A stretch of 64,000 bases of DNA, from NCBI RefSeq assembly GCF_002878395.1, contig NC_061115.1, positions 92,785,789-92,849,788 of the forward strand, in the 5' to 3' direction. The stretch is from Capsicum annuum (Eukaryota > Streptophyta > Magnoliopsida > Solanales > Solanaceae). This document shows, piece by piece, positions 33,628-44,165 of the stretch. Made by a program: the position numbers and the translations under genes. The number at the start of each line of letters is the position of its first letter. The first letter of the stretch is position 1. The notes beneath the pieces are model-generated. The model saw nothing but the letters and a program-made list of their open reading frames with translations. It was not told the origin of the DNA and did no database searches.

Positions 33628-35525
33628 TATATATATATAGGGAGACCCTTTCACTCTTAATTGCTTGCACCTATAATGTGGACTCTACATTCTCTTAGTT
33701 TGGAGTGTACCCTAGATGTGTATTGTTTTAGTGTTGTTTGTCGGATAATTGTTTTTGTGATTGTTGACATGATTTTTTTGATATTGTTTTTATTTCGTTT
33801 TGAGATGCTATATTTTTGGGTACCCAGATGGTACCGACATTTTATCGATTATCATGCTTCTTTTTTATTTTTAGTGTTTTTTTAATCTTATTTTATTTTG
33901 ATTTTTGTGATTCATGACTAACTTTGCCCTATGATGGATTGAGTGGAGACTTTCTTAAGGGTAAAACATTGTTTTTAGGTTTGAGGCATAGCTGTAGGGG
34001 AATTCTCAATACCCATGGCATAAATGTCAAAAAATGCAAGGGAAGTCTGAGTACCTATAGATTTGTAAATTCTAAAGTTAGGTTCATGTTATAAACATTG
34101 GCAAAATCTGAGAAGCCATATGGTTAGTTCTCCTGTTTTAAGACAAAATATGAGGCTACAGTTTTAGTTGTAGGCATAGTTTAGAAAATGTGCATGGTGC
34201 TAATGAAAAATGAACAAACCCCTTCTATCCAAAAATTTTGAAAGCATTAAGGGCATAGACGTGAGGGATGTTGTAACAAAAGTTTTTCTCTTTTTGTGAC
34301 TCCTTAAGATTTTGACTTATAAATAAAAATAGATACTCTAAATTAGTCTCTAGCGGGAGGGGCTTTTGATATCCCTTGGTTAATTTTGTATTCCATGTGT
34401 GGAAAGATATTTGCATGCACCCCTTGTATACTTGTGTTATCTGGAACTTTCCCTGTTAGTCTTACAAAGCTAACGTTGATTGTATTTGGTTGGAGAAATG
34501 ATCTTTGGCTACCTTTCTTAATCTAGTATCCACTTTAGCCTAAAATCCTACCCAAGCATGAATATAATCCCTAGCAACCCACTTTGAGCCTTTGGACCTT
34601 TCTTTGGAAAATATATTACAAGTCATGAAACATTCTTTTAATCCTTCTTTGAACTTGAAAATGTAATTTAAGGCTAAAATTTTATGTTGGGGATGGTAAA
34701 GATTGATAGAAGAATGTTTGATGCCACGAAGATATAGTTATTTGCCTAATGTTTCTAAGCTTTGAAAATTATCGAATAGAAGAAGAAAGAGTCGAACAAA
34801 GGAAAGAATTACATGAAAGTGTAAGAAAAAGTGATGAAAGAGGTTAGGTGAACAAAGGAAATAAAAAGTAGGCATGATAAAAGAGAAAAAACAAAGAAGA
34901 ATGGCCTATAGTAAAAAAGAAAGATTGAAAAGTATGATGTAGATATTTAAGGAAGAGGTAGCCATGTTGTTCCCAAATGATATCCTACCCTAACCTGAAA
35001 CTATTTTACAATCTTAGAGAGTCCTTCGGGATGTCCAACCACTTATTTTCTTTTTAGTGGCAATTGTTAATAGGTGAAAGCCTATGGTATGACAGTTCTT
35101 TCATAGAGATTTCTTTTGTGAGGAAGAGAGTTGTATACTTAGAATTCCTTGTCACATATTTTGTAGCATTGGTTTATTGAATTCTATTTTTTGTCAGGTT
35201 GGCATATGAAACAAGTTGAGGTGGGTGATGTTTCACCTTTTGAGCAAAGAGGCAAATTGATTATGACTTAGTTTTAGTCAAAAGGTGAGTACTTCTAGAG
35301 CATTAGTGGTTTCTTCTTGATTGATGTTTGAAGTCTTGTGCATCCTTTGATAGTGCATCTTATGATAAGGGGTGTGGTAAAAATTAGCTTAGTCCATATG
35401 CAATGAGCTACTCGTGGTAGTGACTAAAGTTGAAGTCATTCTGATCTTTAAGTCATAAAGTTAGGGCATAAATAATGATATCTCATGGTAAGAGGTAGTG
35501 TTACTTGAGGACAAGAAAATTCTTT
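33628..35525 (+). other. Element C 3' noncoding region
   Basis: Begins with a short (TA)n run (33628-33640). No coding frame is recognised over 1.9 kb; scattered ORFs such as 33661-33885 are short and unlike any family I know. It contains A/G-rich stretches (34770-34930). It ends at the polypurine tract. Confidence 0.55.
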
Positions 35526-35535
35526 AAGTTAGGGG
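35526..35535 (+). other. Element C polypurine tract
   Basis: AAGTTAGGGG directly precedes the 3' LTR start TGTTGATG. It has the CTTTAAGTT..GGGG layout usual in Athila-type elements. Confidence 0.6.
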
Positions 35536-36976
35536 TGTTGATGAGGGGTGATTTTATCATTCATCCGTACTCAACATTTATGCACATTACTTTGTTTTGA
35601 ATGAATAAGTGAGATATATATATGAGTAAATGCACTAATATTGACTCTTTTTAGTTATAGAGTTGAAAACATAGAATGATGTGGAATACAACTTAAATGG
35701 TTGAAAAGAAAGTAGAAAAATATAGCTGAAGACTTGGAGTAAAAAGGCCTCAGTTACTGTGGTTGTGGTCCGCTGACCACGATCGTGGCAGTCAAGCAAA
35801 AGTCAATCAAATGCGATTGCGGATATTAACCGTGGTCGCATAACCACAGTTGCTTCTGGACCCACGCGATCGTAGCTTAACGGATGAAATTATCCTAAAG
35901 TAAAATATGGAAATGCATGTGGCTGATCCTAATTTTTACAAAAATCCCCAAACACTAGCATTGAAAAAAAATTCAACTTTCTCAATTTTTTAGGTTTATC
36001 TCTTGGATTCATAACCTCCATTTTTTGTGATGAAAATATTGTATAATTTGTTGGTGAAGAATACATTAGAGACTTTCTAAGTAGAAGATTAGCTCATTTC
36101 CATTGTTGATTTGTGGGAGTGCCAAATTTGAAGTAACATTCACTAAAGCTCAATAAATCACTTTAATGGAGATTGTAGGTATATCTATGCTTACTTATCT
36201 TATGTGTATCTTGATCTTTCTCTTAGGGTTATTTGTGAATAGGGAATAAAGTGTGTAAAGGGTGTTATTGATTTTCTTCTATTTAGTAGTTCATGTGTAT
36301 GGGTTTAATTATTGCTATGCTAACATTGTTGGAATTTTATGGGTCAAAATCCCAAAACCCTATATGGGTATGATAAGTTAAAGCTCCTTGCTCTAGAAAA
36401 ACCAAAGCCATCTTTGAAAGAAGGGTTTTGGGTGAAGATTACAAATCCATACCATCATCGAAAGAGAGATATGGAGACCAAAGTAATGATAGATAATTAT
36501 GTGTGTAGTTTGCTAAATCTTCACTATCTTATACATAAGGGTGAATGTGAGGTTGACTATACCATGGGTATCATCCTAGAAATAGGGATGCGTAGATTGA
36601 GGTTGTGGTTAGCAATTGTGAACACACTTATTAGGTACTCGAAAGAATCAATGGGTGAAAGTTTTGTGTTTAGTTGAAAGACCAACATCAAAATCTATAG
36701 CCAAATTTACCCATATTTGACCTACTAAATTGATCATTTATTGCTAATACCCACACATCACTCCCTTAGTAATGCATAATCCCAAGATCTGTGCATAATT
36801 ATTAAAGCTCTAATTATTCATAGAACCAAATTTATACTACCAAAACCCAAAAATAAATATTACTGTAGATACCTATCTTTCCTATTTTTATCTTCGCGTA
36901 TCATTGGTTTGAATTTAACTTGTATCTATTATTTCAAATTAACTTGATTGCCACTCACATTGTTTTTCACCCATAT
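35536..36976 (+). repeat. Element C 3' LTR, right end truncated
   Basis: Starts TGTTGATGAGGGG. The last ~400 bp align with 29745-30170. Dyad words lie at 35750-35880, including a perfect 12-bp palindrome CCACGATCGTGG (35777-35788). A donor-like TAG/GTATAT lies at 36178. A 112-codon ORF (36339-36677) is broken in the 5' LTR copy and is taken as chance. The LTR stops near 36976, where D LTR sequence resumes; about 60-70 bp of its end are missing. Confidence 0.75.
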
Positions 36977-37267
36977 TGTCACAAGTTTTAAGAGACAACA
37001 ACCTAGAGAGTGTGGGAAGTCAGAACCTAAGGATTTAGAGATCATGTTGGGTTTATGAGCTCAAAAAATCACTTCATCATCAAAATCCCTATAAGTTTCA
37101 GCTTAATTCTTTGTTTTGTTCTTCTATTTAGACCTAAATCCATAGATTTTGATTGGGTTGATTATAGTATCCTTTGAGCTCAAAATTTAACCATTCTTGA
37201 ATGTAAATGATACTTGAGCATAGTGGGACGTGTGGATGGTTTTGAAAGTATGATTCTGTAAGAGGGC
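36977..37267 (+). repeat. Element D 3' LTR, first segment
   Basis: Aligns with 3300-3570 of the D 5' LTR (CTCATCATCAAAATAC-type block near 37070; GATTTTGATTGGGTTGATTA at 37146-37165). Its own first part, with the dyad words, is missing. It is interrupted at 37267 by element E. Confidence 0.7.
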
Positions 37268-39334
37268 TATAATACCCCATGTCGGGGAGTTTTTGTAAAT
37301 CATACAACTTCTCTGTTGAGTCATTCCTACACCATACGAGTAGTATGTTGTAGTCTTATGCAAGATGGTATAGTAGGTTGAACTTTCTATCATAGAGACA
37401 ACTTGACCCCTAGAAGTTATCATCTAGGGTATGAGGTTATGATGTTGTCGTATGTTCATCAGAGTAGTCTTCCTAAGTTTCTAACTAGGGTATGAGTAGA
37501 GAGTTAGGAGTTGTATGAAGATGATACCAGTCATAAGTATAACTCGTATGTTGACCAATGTGTATCCTCTTAAGTCTGCTAATGTTACGAGTTGGGCAGG
37601 CAAGTCATACTCTACAACTAGTCTTATGGTAGACAAGTAAAGACTGACGAGCATTTCATCAAAGTTTATCTAAGGGATTTTTGGCCTTTTCCTCCCATAT
37701 AACATCCTATCCATGACCAATATCCATCAAATAGGAGTTATTTTTCTACTCTATCAAACTAAATAACAATAATTACATCCTCTCATCTTCATGAATATTA
37801 AGATCAGGGCTTCTTTCACAAGTTTATCCTTCATGTCCTAAGATTAAATCTTTCTTCACAAGTAAAGAAACTTAAGGTATGTGGGGTCTATGGACAAGGT
37901 TACTCTTTAATCCTTGCACACAAAATATATGGTGTTAAGATTGAATTTACTTATTTTGATTTATCGTTTATACCCAATAGCCATATTTTTGAATTGTGAT
38001 ACCACCATGAGATTACAACCTTTAAGTGCCCCAGGAATTTCTTATAATTACGTATTGACTTACAAGATTCATATAGTTATTTTGATGTCATTATCTTGTT
38101 TGGGGTTGTTCATGATGTTTTGTTATGAATTTCCATTAATTTAAAGCCTGAATTTCTAAGTCCTATGTATAAGTACTGAGTTTTCAAGAAGATTATGATC
38201 TTAAGCTCAATTGGAAAGTTTTATGATATGATTTAAAGTAAAGATTTATCTATTGATCATAAAATAAGATATGAAATCCATATTTGTTCATCCTGTTTAT
38301 GATTTAAAGAAAGATAGCATAACTGGGTTTCAGTATATAAGACTTTATACTGTTTTATGGTTGATTTCCTAAAGTATGAGCATATAAGTATTCTAGGGGG
38401 AGTATTTAGCACCAAGGAAGGAATACAGATGAGCTTATCCTCAATTCTTGGAAACTATGAGCCACTCTAGGTTAAGCTTTTTCCCAATATTGATGAAGTT
38501 CAATGATTACTTAAGATTAACGTTCTATTCCACTAGCAAGGGTTGAACAACTCTCCCAACGTGGGTAAGACGTTGGAATCCAAGGTAGCTCACATAGTGT
38601 ATGTCGTTTAGAAGATTTTCCCATAAGAAAGAATAAAAATAAATCTCTTACAAACTAGGTGTTTTGGATCACAAGGTTTATCCTTATGCTTCATGATTCA
38701 TATTCATGATTTTACAGTTTTTGGTGTGTTTCAATATCAAGGTGAGTCACTTACACTTAGCATGAATCATTGAAAACTTATAAGTATATTCAATTATCAT
38801 TTTACTTATGCATTCACCCCTATATACTCAGTATATTCCAGAGGTACTCTATATACTCAGTATATTCCAGAGGTACTCACCCACATATTTGTATATGTGC
38901 TACATTGTCTTATAATGTAGGTTATGGTGCTCATTTCCAGCAGCACGATTGACAATGAGAAGTATCACTTATCTTATGACATTAGCTGAGTTCTCATTCT
39001 CCGGGGTCCCAGTTTATCATAATTTTGTTTATATATTAAAGTATTTGGTTATTTCACTCAAGTTTATAATAGGGTCAGTTGGGGTCTATGTCAGTGGCTC
39101 TCTAGTCAGTATTAGAGTATTGTCAGACTATTTATGTTTTAAATTCAAAGATTTGTTTAAGGATTCCAAAGTTAAATAATTTTATTAAAACATGCCTTTG
39201 TTTACCTTCAAGTTCTATTTATGTTAGTTTACTTTTCTTATAAGGTTCAAGTTAAGTAGGATTAATGTGTTAGCTTAGGACTATCCGTAGATTTGGGCAC
39301 CTTGTGACATCTAGGGGGTACATCCGAGTTATCA
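37268..39334 (+). repeat. Element E 5' LTR
   Basis: Starts TATAATACCCCATGTCGGGG (family TGTAATACCCC) and ends GAGTTATCA. It aligns with 55422-57497. Dyad words (caccatacgagtagtatg and relatives) lie in about 37328-37630. A donor-like AAG/GTATGT lies at 37873-37881. A 29-bp exact tandem duplication (38821-38878) is absent from the 3' LTR. Confidence 0.85.
38821..38878. repeat. 29-bp perfect tandem duplication in E 5' LTR
   Basis: The unit TATATACTCAGTATATTCCA plus GAGGTACTC occurs twice in a row with no differences (38821-38849, 38850-38878). The 3' LTR has one diverged copy near 57005-57035. The duplication therefore happened after E inserted. Confidence 0.9.
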
Positions 39335-39340
39335 TAAACA

Positions 39341-39356
39341 TGGTATTAGGGACTAA
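39341..39356 (+). other. Element E primer binding site
   Basis: TGGTATTAGGGACTAA after the LTR end resembles the TGGTATCAGAGC core complementary to initiator methionine tRNA, with substitutions. Confidence 0.6.
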
Positions 39357-39539
39357 TGTTTTGAAGAGTCATAGGGAGACAGAAAAGACAGTTTACGTGT
39401 AGTCTTGAACATGGATGTAAATCACTCAAAATTTATGAGCAAGAGGCTATGAAATGAGTTAGAAATCATCATTTCTTTCATGATCTATCGTGTTAACAGT
39501 TACCTCTATCTTCCTTAACTCATACTTTCAGGTGACATA
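39357..39539 (+). other. Element E leader with acceptor-like site
   Basis: Ends with TACCTCTATCTTCCTTAACT then CATACTTTCAG (about 39501-39531), a pyrimidine tract and AG a few bases before the probable gag start (ATG now ATA at 39540). It would pair with the donor-like site at 37875/37876 in the LTR. Splicing is inferred. Confidence 0.4.
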
Positions 39540-40640
39540 ATACGCCTCCTCGCTGAGCAGATACATGCAGAAATAGTGATCAACCATACCTGCATGACAA
39601 CCATCTGAATGAGAACATGTCTCATGCTTAATTTTGGGCAGATATTCAAGCATTGTCCTAATATGTGAATTTCAATGTTCATGAAAACCAATAGCAGCGG
39701 TTCAACTTTGGTAAAATAGCAATTTAGCTGCAGGTAAGATTGTGGTTTTTATGTGGATGAATCAACCTGAGTTCCATGGGTCAATAGTAGATGAGGATTC
39801 TTAACTCTTTATTGATGAGGTGAGAAAGATTACACAGATTATGCATCTTACTGAAGAAGAGAGCATAGAGTTGGCATCCTATAGGCTGAAGAATGTTACT
39901 TTGGATTGGGTTGTTATATGGAAGGATGGTAGGGGTGATAATGCTGCTCCGATGAGTTGGAATGTGTTTCGGAATACTTTTCTAGACTAGTTCTTCCCAT
40001 GTGAGATAAGGGAGGGTAAGGTGGAGGATTCATTAACTTGAGTCAGGGCTATATGACTATAAATGAGTACTGCCTCAAGTTTAATATGGTTTCATTGTAT
40101 TCTCTCGAGTTATTATCTGACTCTAGAGCTCGTATGGCTAAGTTTGTTATTGGGGTGTATGATTTGGTAGTTAAGGAATGTAGGACTGCCATACTAATTA
40201 GGGATATGAATATTGAAGGAATGAAAGAAGGGAAAAAAAAGAGCTAGGACTGGATAGTTTGACTATAGTCGACCAAGATCTATAGGAGGAAGTTTTTTGT
40301 AGTTTCAAGATCATTCATCAGTGCTAGTAACATCTTCAGCCAGTGCCCCTACACCCGGGACAAAGCAGGAGCAGTGGGATAGGATATGAAATTCCATTTA
40401 TCAAAATAATGTAGTCGGGAAGCCTAGTTACCCGATATATGTAAAGTGTGGTAGGACACATCATGGCGAGTTTTTGATGGCAAAAGAGGGTTTCAATGGT
40501 TGTGGTAAGTTGGGCCACAGGTTCAAATAGTGTCTGTATGCTAAGATTGGATGTAGAGATTTTCATCCTCAGACTTAGGTTACTAATGCACTAGCTCAGT
40601 CAAGTCACCCAGTTCCTCCATAGGGCGCATCATCGTAACT
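39540..40640 (+). pseudogene. gag: Element E gag remnant
   Basis: The gag domain is clear: MNQPEFHGSIVDED, VRKITQIMHLTEEESIELAS, YRLKNVTLDWVV, WNVFRNTFLDxFFP (about 39752-40000), then after a frameshift MTINEYCLKFNMVSLYS and MAKFVIGVYDLVVKECRTAI. The C-terminal region carries a degenerate double zinc knuckle, CGRTHHGEFL then GFNGCGKLGHRFKxC (about 40445-40535), with the final residues mutated. It is the same Gag type as element F's. Confidence 0.75.
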
Positions 40641-41150
40641 AGTTGTGGTCAGTGCCAGAATCAGCTCTATGCTTTACCATCCCATCAAGAGTAGGAGAAT
40701 TCACCAGATGTTGTCACTGCTATGCTTCATAACTTTCACTTTGATATATATATATTGTTAGACTCAGGATCAAATCTCTCTTATGTAACTTCCTTAGTTG
40801 CTGTGAATTTTTGGGTAGCCGCTGAAAATATCTCTAAGCCCTTATCTGTATCCACCCCAGTGTATGAGTCGGTTGTTGCAAGACTAGTCTATAAGAAATA
40901 TCTTATAACTATCCTCAGAAAGATCATACTAGTGGACCTAATAGAGTTAGAAATGGTAAATTTCAATGTCATTCTGGGCATAGATTGGTTCCATTCATGG
41001 TATGCATTTCCGTACTCGTGTTGAAAAGTTCTAGTTTCCTGATGAAGTAGTTTTTGAGTGTGAGGGTGGTTCTGCATCTCCTAAAAGTGATTTTCTCTCT
41101 TATCTTAAGGCCATAAATTTAATATAACAAGGGTGTATCTATCATTTAGA
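40641..41150 (+). pseudogene. Element E protease remnant
   Basis: The open segment 40722-41024 holds a retropepsin core: ILLDSGSNLSYVTSLVAVNF with a normal catalytic DSG, followed by ISKPLSVSTPVYESVVARLV, IELEMVNFNVILGIDWFHSW. This is the best-kept catalytic motif of element E. It is broken by a frame change after 41024. Confidence 0.75.
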
Positions 41151-41195
41151 GTAAGTATAAGATAGTATATCTGAAGCTCCAATAATAAGTCAATT

Positions 41196-41704
41196 CATGT
41201 AGTCAATAAGTTTCCAGAGGTTTTCCCCAATGATTTTCTAGGGGTACCTCTAGATTGATAAATAGAATTCAGTATTGATCTTCTTCCTAACACTCAGGCT
41301 ATCTCTATCACTCTATATCATATGGCCCTGGCCAGGCATAAGGAGTTAAAGGAACAACTTAAAGACGTCTTCTATAACATTTTCATAGGACCTAGTATTT
41401 CTCCATGGGGTGCTCCAGTCCTGTTCGTACACAAAAAAGACAGTATTCTCAGAATATGTATATATTATAGTCAGTTAAACAAGGTTGACACCAAGAACAA
41501 GTATCCCATTCATAGAATCGATAATTTATTTGACCAGCTTCAGGATGGAATGGGGTTTTGAAATATTGAACTTAGATCAGGATATCATCAGCTAAAAGTT
41601 TAGGAGCAGGGCATTAAAAAAACAACTTTTCGAATGAGGTATGACTACATTGAGTTTATGGTTTTTTCATTTGGATTGACAAATGCTCCTGCCACCTTTA
41701 TGTA
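41196..41704 (+). pseudogene. Element E reverse transcriptase, part 1 (before insertion F)
   Basis: VVNKFPEVFPNDFLGVPLD, then [69 protein letters not shown] and FMVFSFGLTNAPATFM follow in one frame. The last codons are cut by element F at 41704; the frame resumes at 52858 as YLMNKVF. Few stops lie here. Confidence 0.85.
41700..41704. repeat. Target-site duplication of element F, left copy
   Basis: ATGTA before F; the same five bases follow F at 52853-52857. Removing F and one copy restores the reading order APATFM-YLMNKV of E's RT, which confirms the exact insertion point. Confidence 0.95.
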
Positions 41705-44151
41705 TGTAATGCCCCGAGTCTGTATGCCATACACTACACGGTTCTCATAATCCCGAGGGAGCACAAGCTAATACATGATAGGTACCTTCTACAATAACTC
41801 AATAATAACACTATAATTATGTGGTAATGAGGCTGAAACTTTCCATAAGATTCAAACTTGAAAGTAAATACTGAATACTAAAAACTGAATACTGATACAT
41901 TTGTCTAAATACTCTATTCTGAAAAGCCTCTACTGCCTGAACAAGGAGTTAATGGGATAATTCCCTAACTAACTCCAACTATTGAAAATTGTACTGATAT
42001 ACTAAAATATTGAAGAAAATAATCAGGTACTCAAACTATGAGGACTCACTATTAACTCTGACTACTGCAGATCTAAACTACTAAAGGTGCTCGGGAGCTC
42101 GTGCATTTGAACCTAGGATATAAGACATCATTGCACAAAAGAAAGATATTCATCAGTACTTTGAATGTACTGGTATGCTAAGTGAGGTAGGCTGAGATTC
42201 ATAGGTTGATATGCATGAACAATACTGACTAAAATACATGAATATAACTGAAAGAGTGTACATATCTGAGTATGTAAACTGTATCTGAGATTGTGATAAC
42301 AGTGTATACTGATTCTAAATATTGATTAACTTATATTTAAGTTTACTAATATTGTATTACTAATAACTGAATGACTATATTTGATAGTCTTGATTTCGTG
42401 GAACTATGATAAGTTTTGTACTGAGCTGAGTGACTATGTCTGACAGTCTTGAATTTGTAGAACTGAGATAAGCTTTATACTGTGACTAAATTTGAAATTG
42501 AGACTGCGGGAGGTAATCATCTAAGAGACATGCCCCTTTCTAAATAGATTGGGGTCCAACTTGTAACCCCAGTTGGAAGGGTGTCAGTACCATGCCATGG
42601 ATAAAGACAACTGGTTGTGGGGTCAGTCCTAGTCTAGATGGTGACCCCTGAGATTAGTCCTAACTAGTGGGTGATCCCTGAGTATGTCATTCCTATCTAA
42701 CAGTTTACATCTCATAACCTAAGCTGGCTACATAGTTCTAGAACATAGGGATTGGTTCTAGGGACCCATTCCTAGCTAATGGATAAGCCCCTATCCCTAG
42801 GCTTGCTCGGTGCTGAATCCTACTCCTAACTGAATAGACACTGAACTGATTCCTAGTTCATACTAGGCTTGACTGAACTATTACTGGTTATACTATCTAA
42901 CTGAATTGAACTGAGTTTATTGAGTTCTGTTGATTAATGGAATACTATTGAATTCTGTTAACTAACTGAATGTACTGAGGTTTGAACTGAATAATGAACT
43001 GGAGTGGACTAATATTAAGTCTACTGAGTTTTTCCTAAGTTCTGTAACTGATCGAGAGTACTACTGATGGTGATATGACTGATACTATCCTAAGACTGAC
43101 CATGGCTCTAGGTAATCAACTAAATTTTTGGGTATTAAATACCCCTAGGACTAGATAACATAAATTATAAGACATGGCTTAATTTTGAAACATGATAAAT
43201 AGATTCTTTATCATCATTCATTCATTGGGATATTCTAGCAACACTTGCATGACATGAACTTGAATACATGCTAAAATGATATAATTTCATTATTTAATTC
43301 TAATGAATAATCATCAATCATTTGGAAGGCAGTGTATATACAAATAGTACTAATCAACACATGAGCATAAAAATTTCAAGGCTTTAGCATTAATTCACTT
43401 GATACAACATACATAATAGTTGTTTTTACATAAATGTAGCACTTAATCATGGAATACAAATCCAATCAACATTATAATCATGAATACACTTGAATCCAAA
43501 TCATGGAAAGCATGAAATAAAGAAACTTGAAGAATGAAATAATTTTTTGGACTCCAAGGGTGAAAGGAGCCCTTGTATTAACACTTGACATGCCTTGGTT
43601 GCTAAATTCTTGTAGACTGACTGTGGAATCTTGAGCCTTAAATTTGAAATTCAACTACCTAGGGTTTTTGTTGTTGAGAAATTTGTGAAATAATGAGTGT
43701 ATGTTGTAAATATAAGGCTAAATTTCATGTTTTTGGAGACTGAAGGATGTGGAAAATGACCTAAATACCCCTAAGAATGCATCTTTTTAATGATTGAAAT
43801 CAAATTGTCAACGAGCAGACTGATGCATTTCCTTGTTGGCATTAACACGATGGCCAACGTTCCGCGTTGAGTACGCATCGGTTCACTGGAACTATTTTGG
43901 ATTCCCAAACCTGGTTCAAACAAGGTCCAAAAAATATGAAAATTGTCTCGGCACACCTACTAATATTCCTGATCATGAATCAATCTAAAGATCAATAATT
44001 TAAGGTCAGAAGAGTCGTGAAATAGATTTTCCAACTTACTAAGGCAAAAACAATACAAAGTCTGAATACTTAGCTAGAATTTTCTTAGTCTGGGACCCCT
44101 TAGAAATCTGAAAAGACTAAGTTGAGCTTAGGATTTTCGTGGGGTCTTACA
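41705..44151 (-). repeat. Element F 3' LTR
   Basis: On the minus strand it starts TGTAAGACCCCACG at 44151 and ends GGGGCATTACA at 41705. It aligns with 50334-52852. Dyad-type words lie at about 43805-43880. A donor-like AAG/GCATGT lies at about 43587-43596. (ACTGA)-type pentamers are frequent. Confidence 0.9.
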
Positions 44152-44165
44152 ATATCTCCCTCGTT
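44152..44165 (-). other. Element F polypurine tract
   Basis: Read on the minus strand, CGAGGGAGATAT directly precedes the 3' LTR, after GAATGTTCCAA. The same GAATGTTCC..purine layout precedes the 3' LTR of element A. Confidence 0.7.

Larger units (their letters stand above)
29745..36976 (+). mobile_element. Element C: Athila-related LTR element without recognisable pol
   Basis: Consists of a 3' LTR piece as left end (29745-30236), Asp-type PBS (30242-30260), ORF1 with a CCHC-like motif (30378-31480), hairpin motif (31491-31515), spacer, ORF2 with plant-transposon-protein character (32466-33627), a long 3' region, PPT (35526-35535) and 3' LTR (35536 to about 36976). No protease, RT or integrase was found in 5.3 kb of internal sequence, so it looks non-autonomous. 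Both outer LTR ends are truncated. Confidence 0.65.

Noticed and set aside
33661..33885. 74-codon hydrophobic ORF considered as a membrane protein
   Set aside because: T-rich noncoding stretch of C; no start context, family match or second copy.
36339..36677. 112-codon ORF in C's 3' LTR
   Set aside because: The equivalent part of the 5' LTR copy (29745-29880) has an in-frame stop; no known domain.
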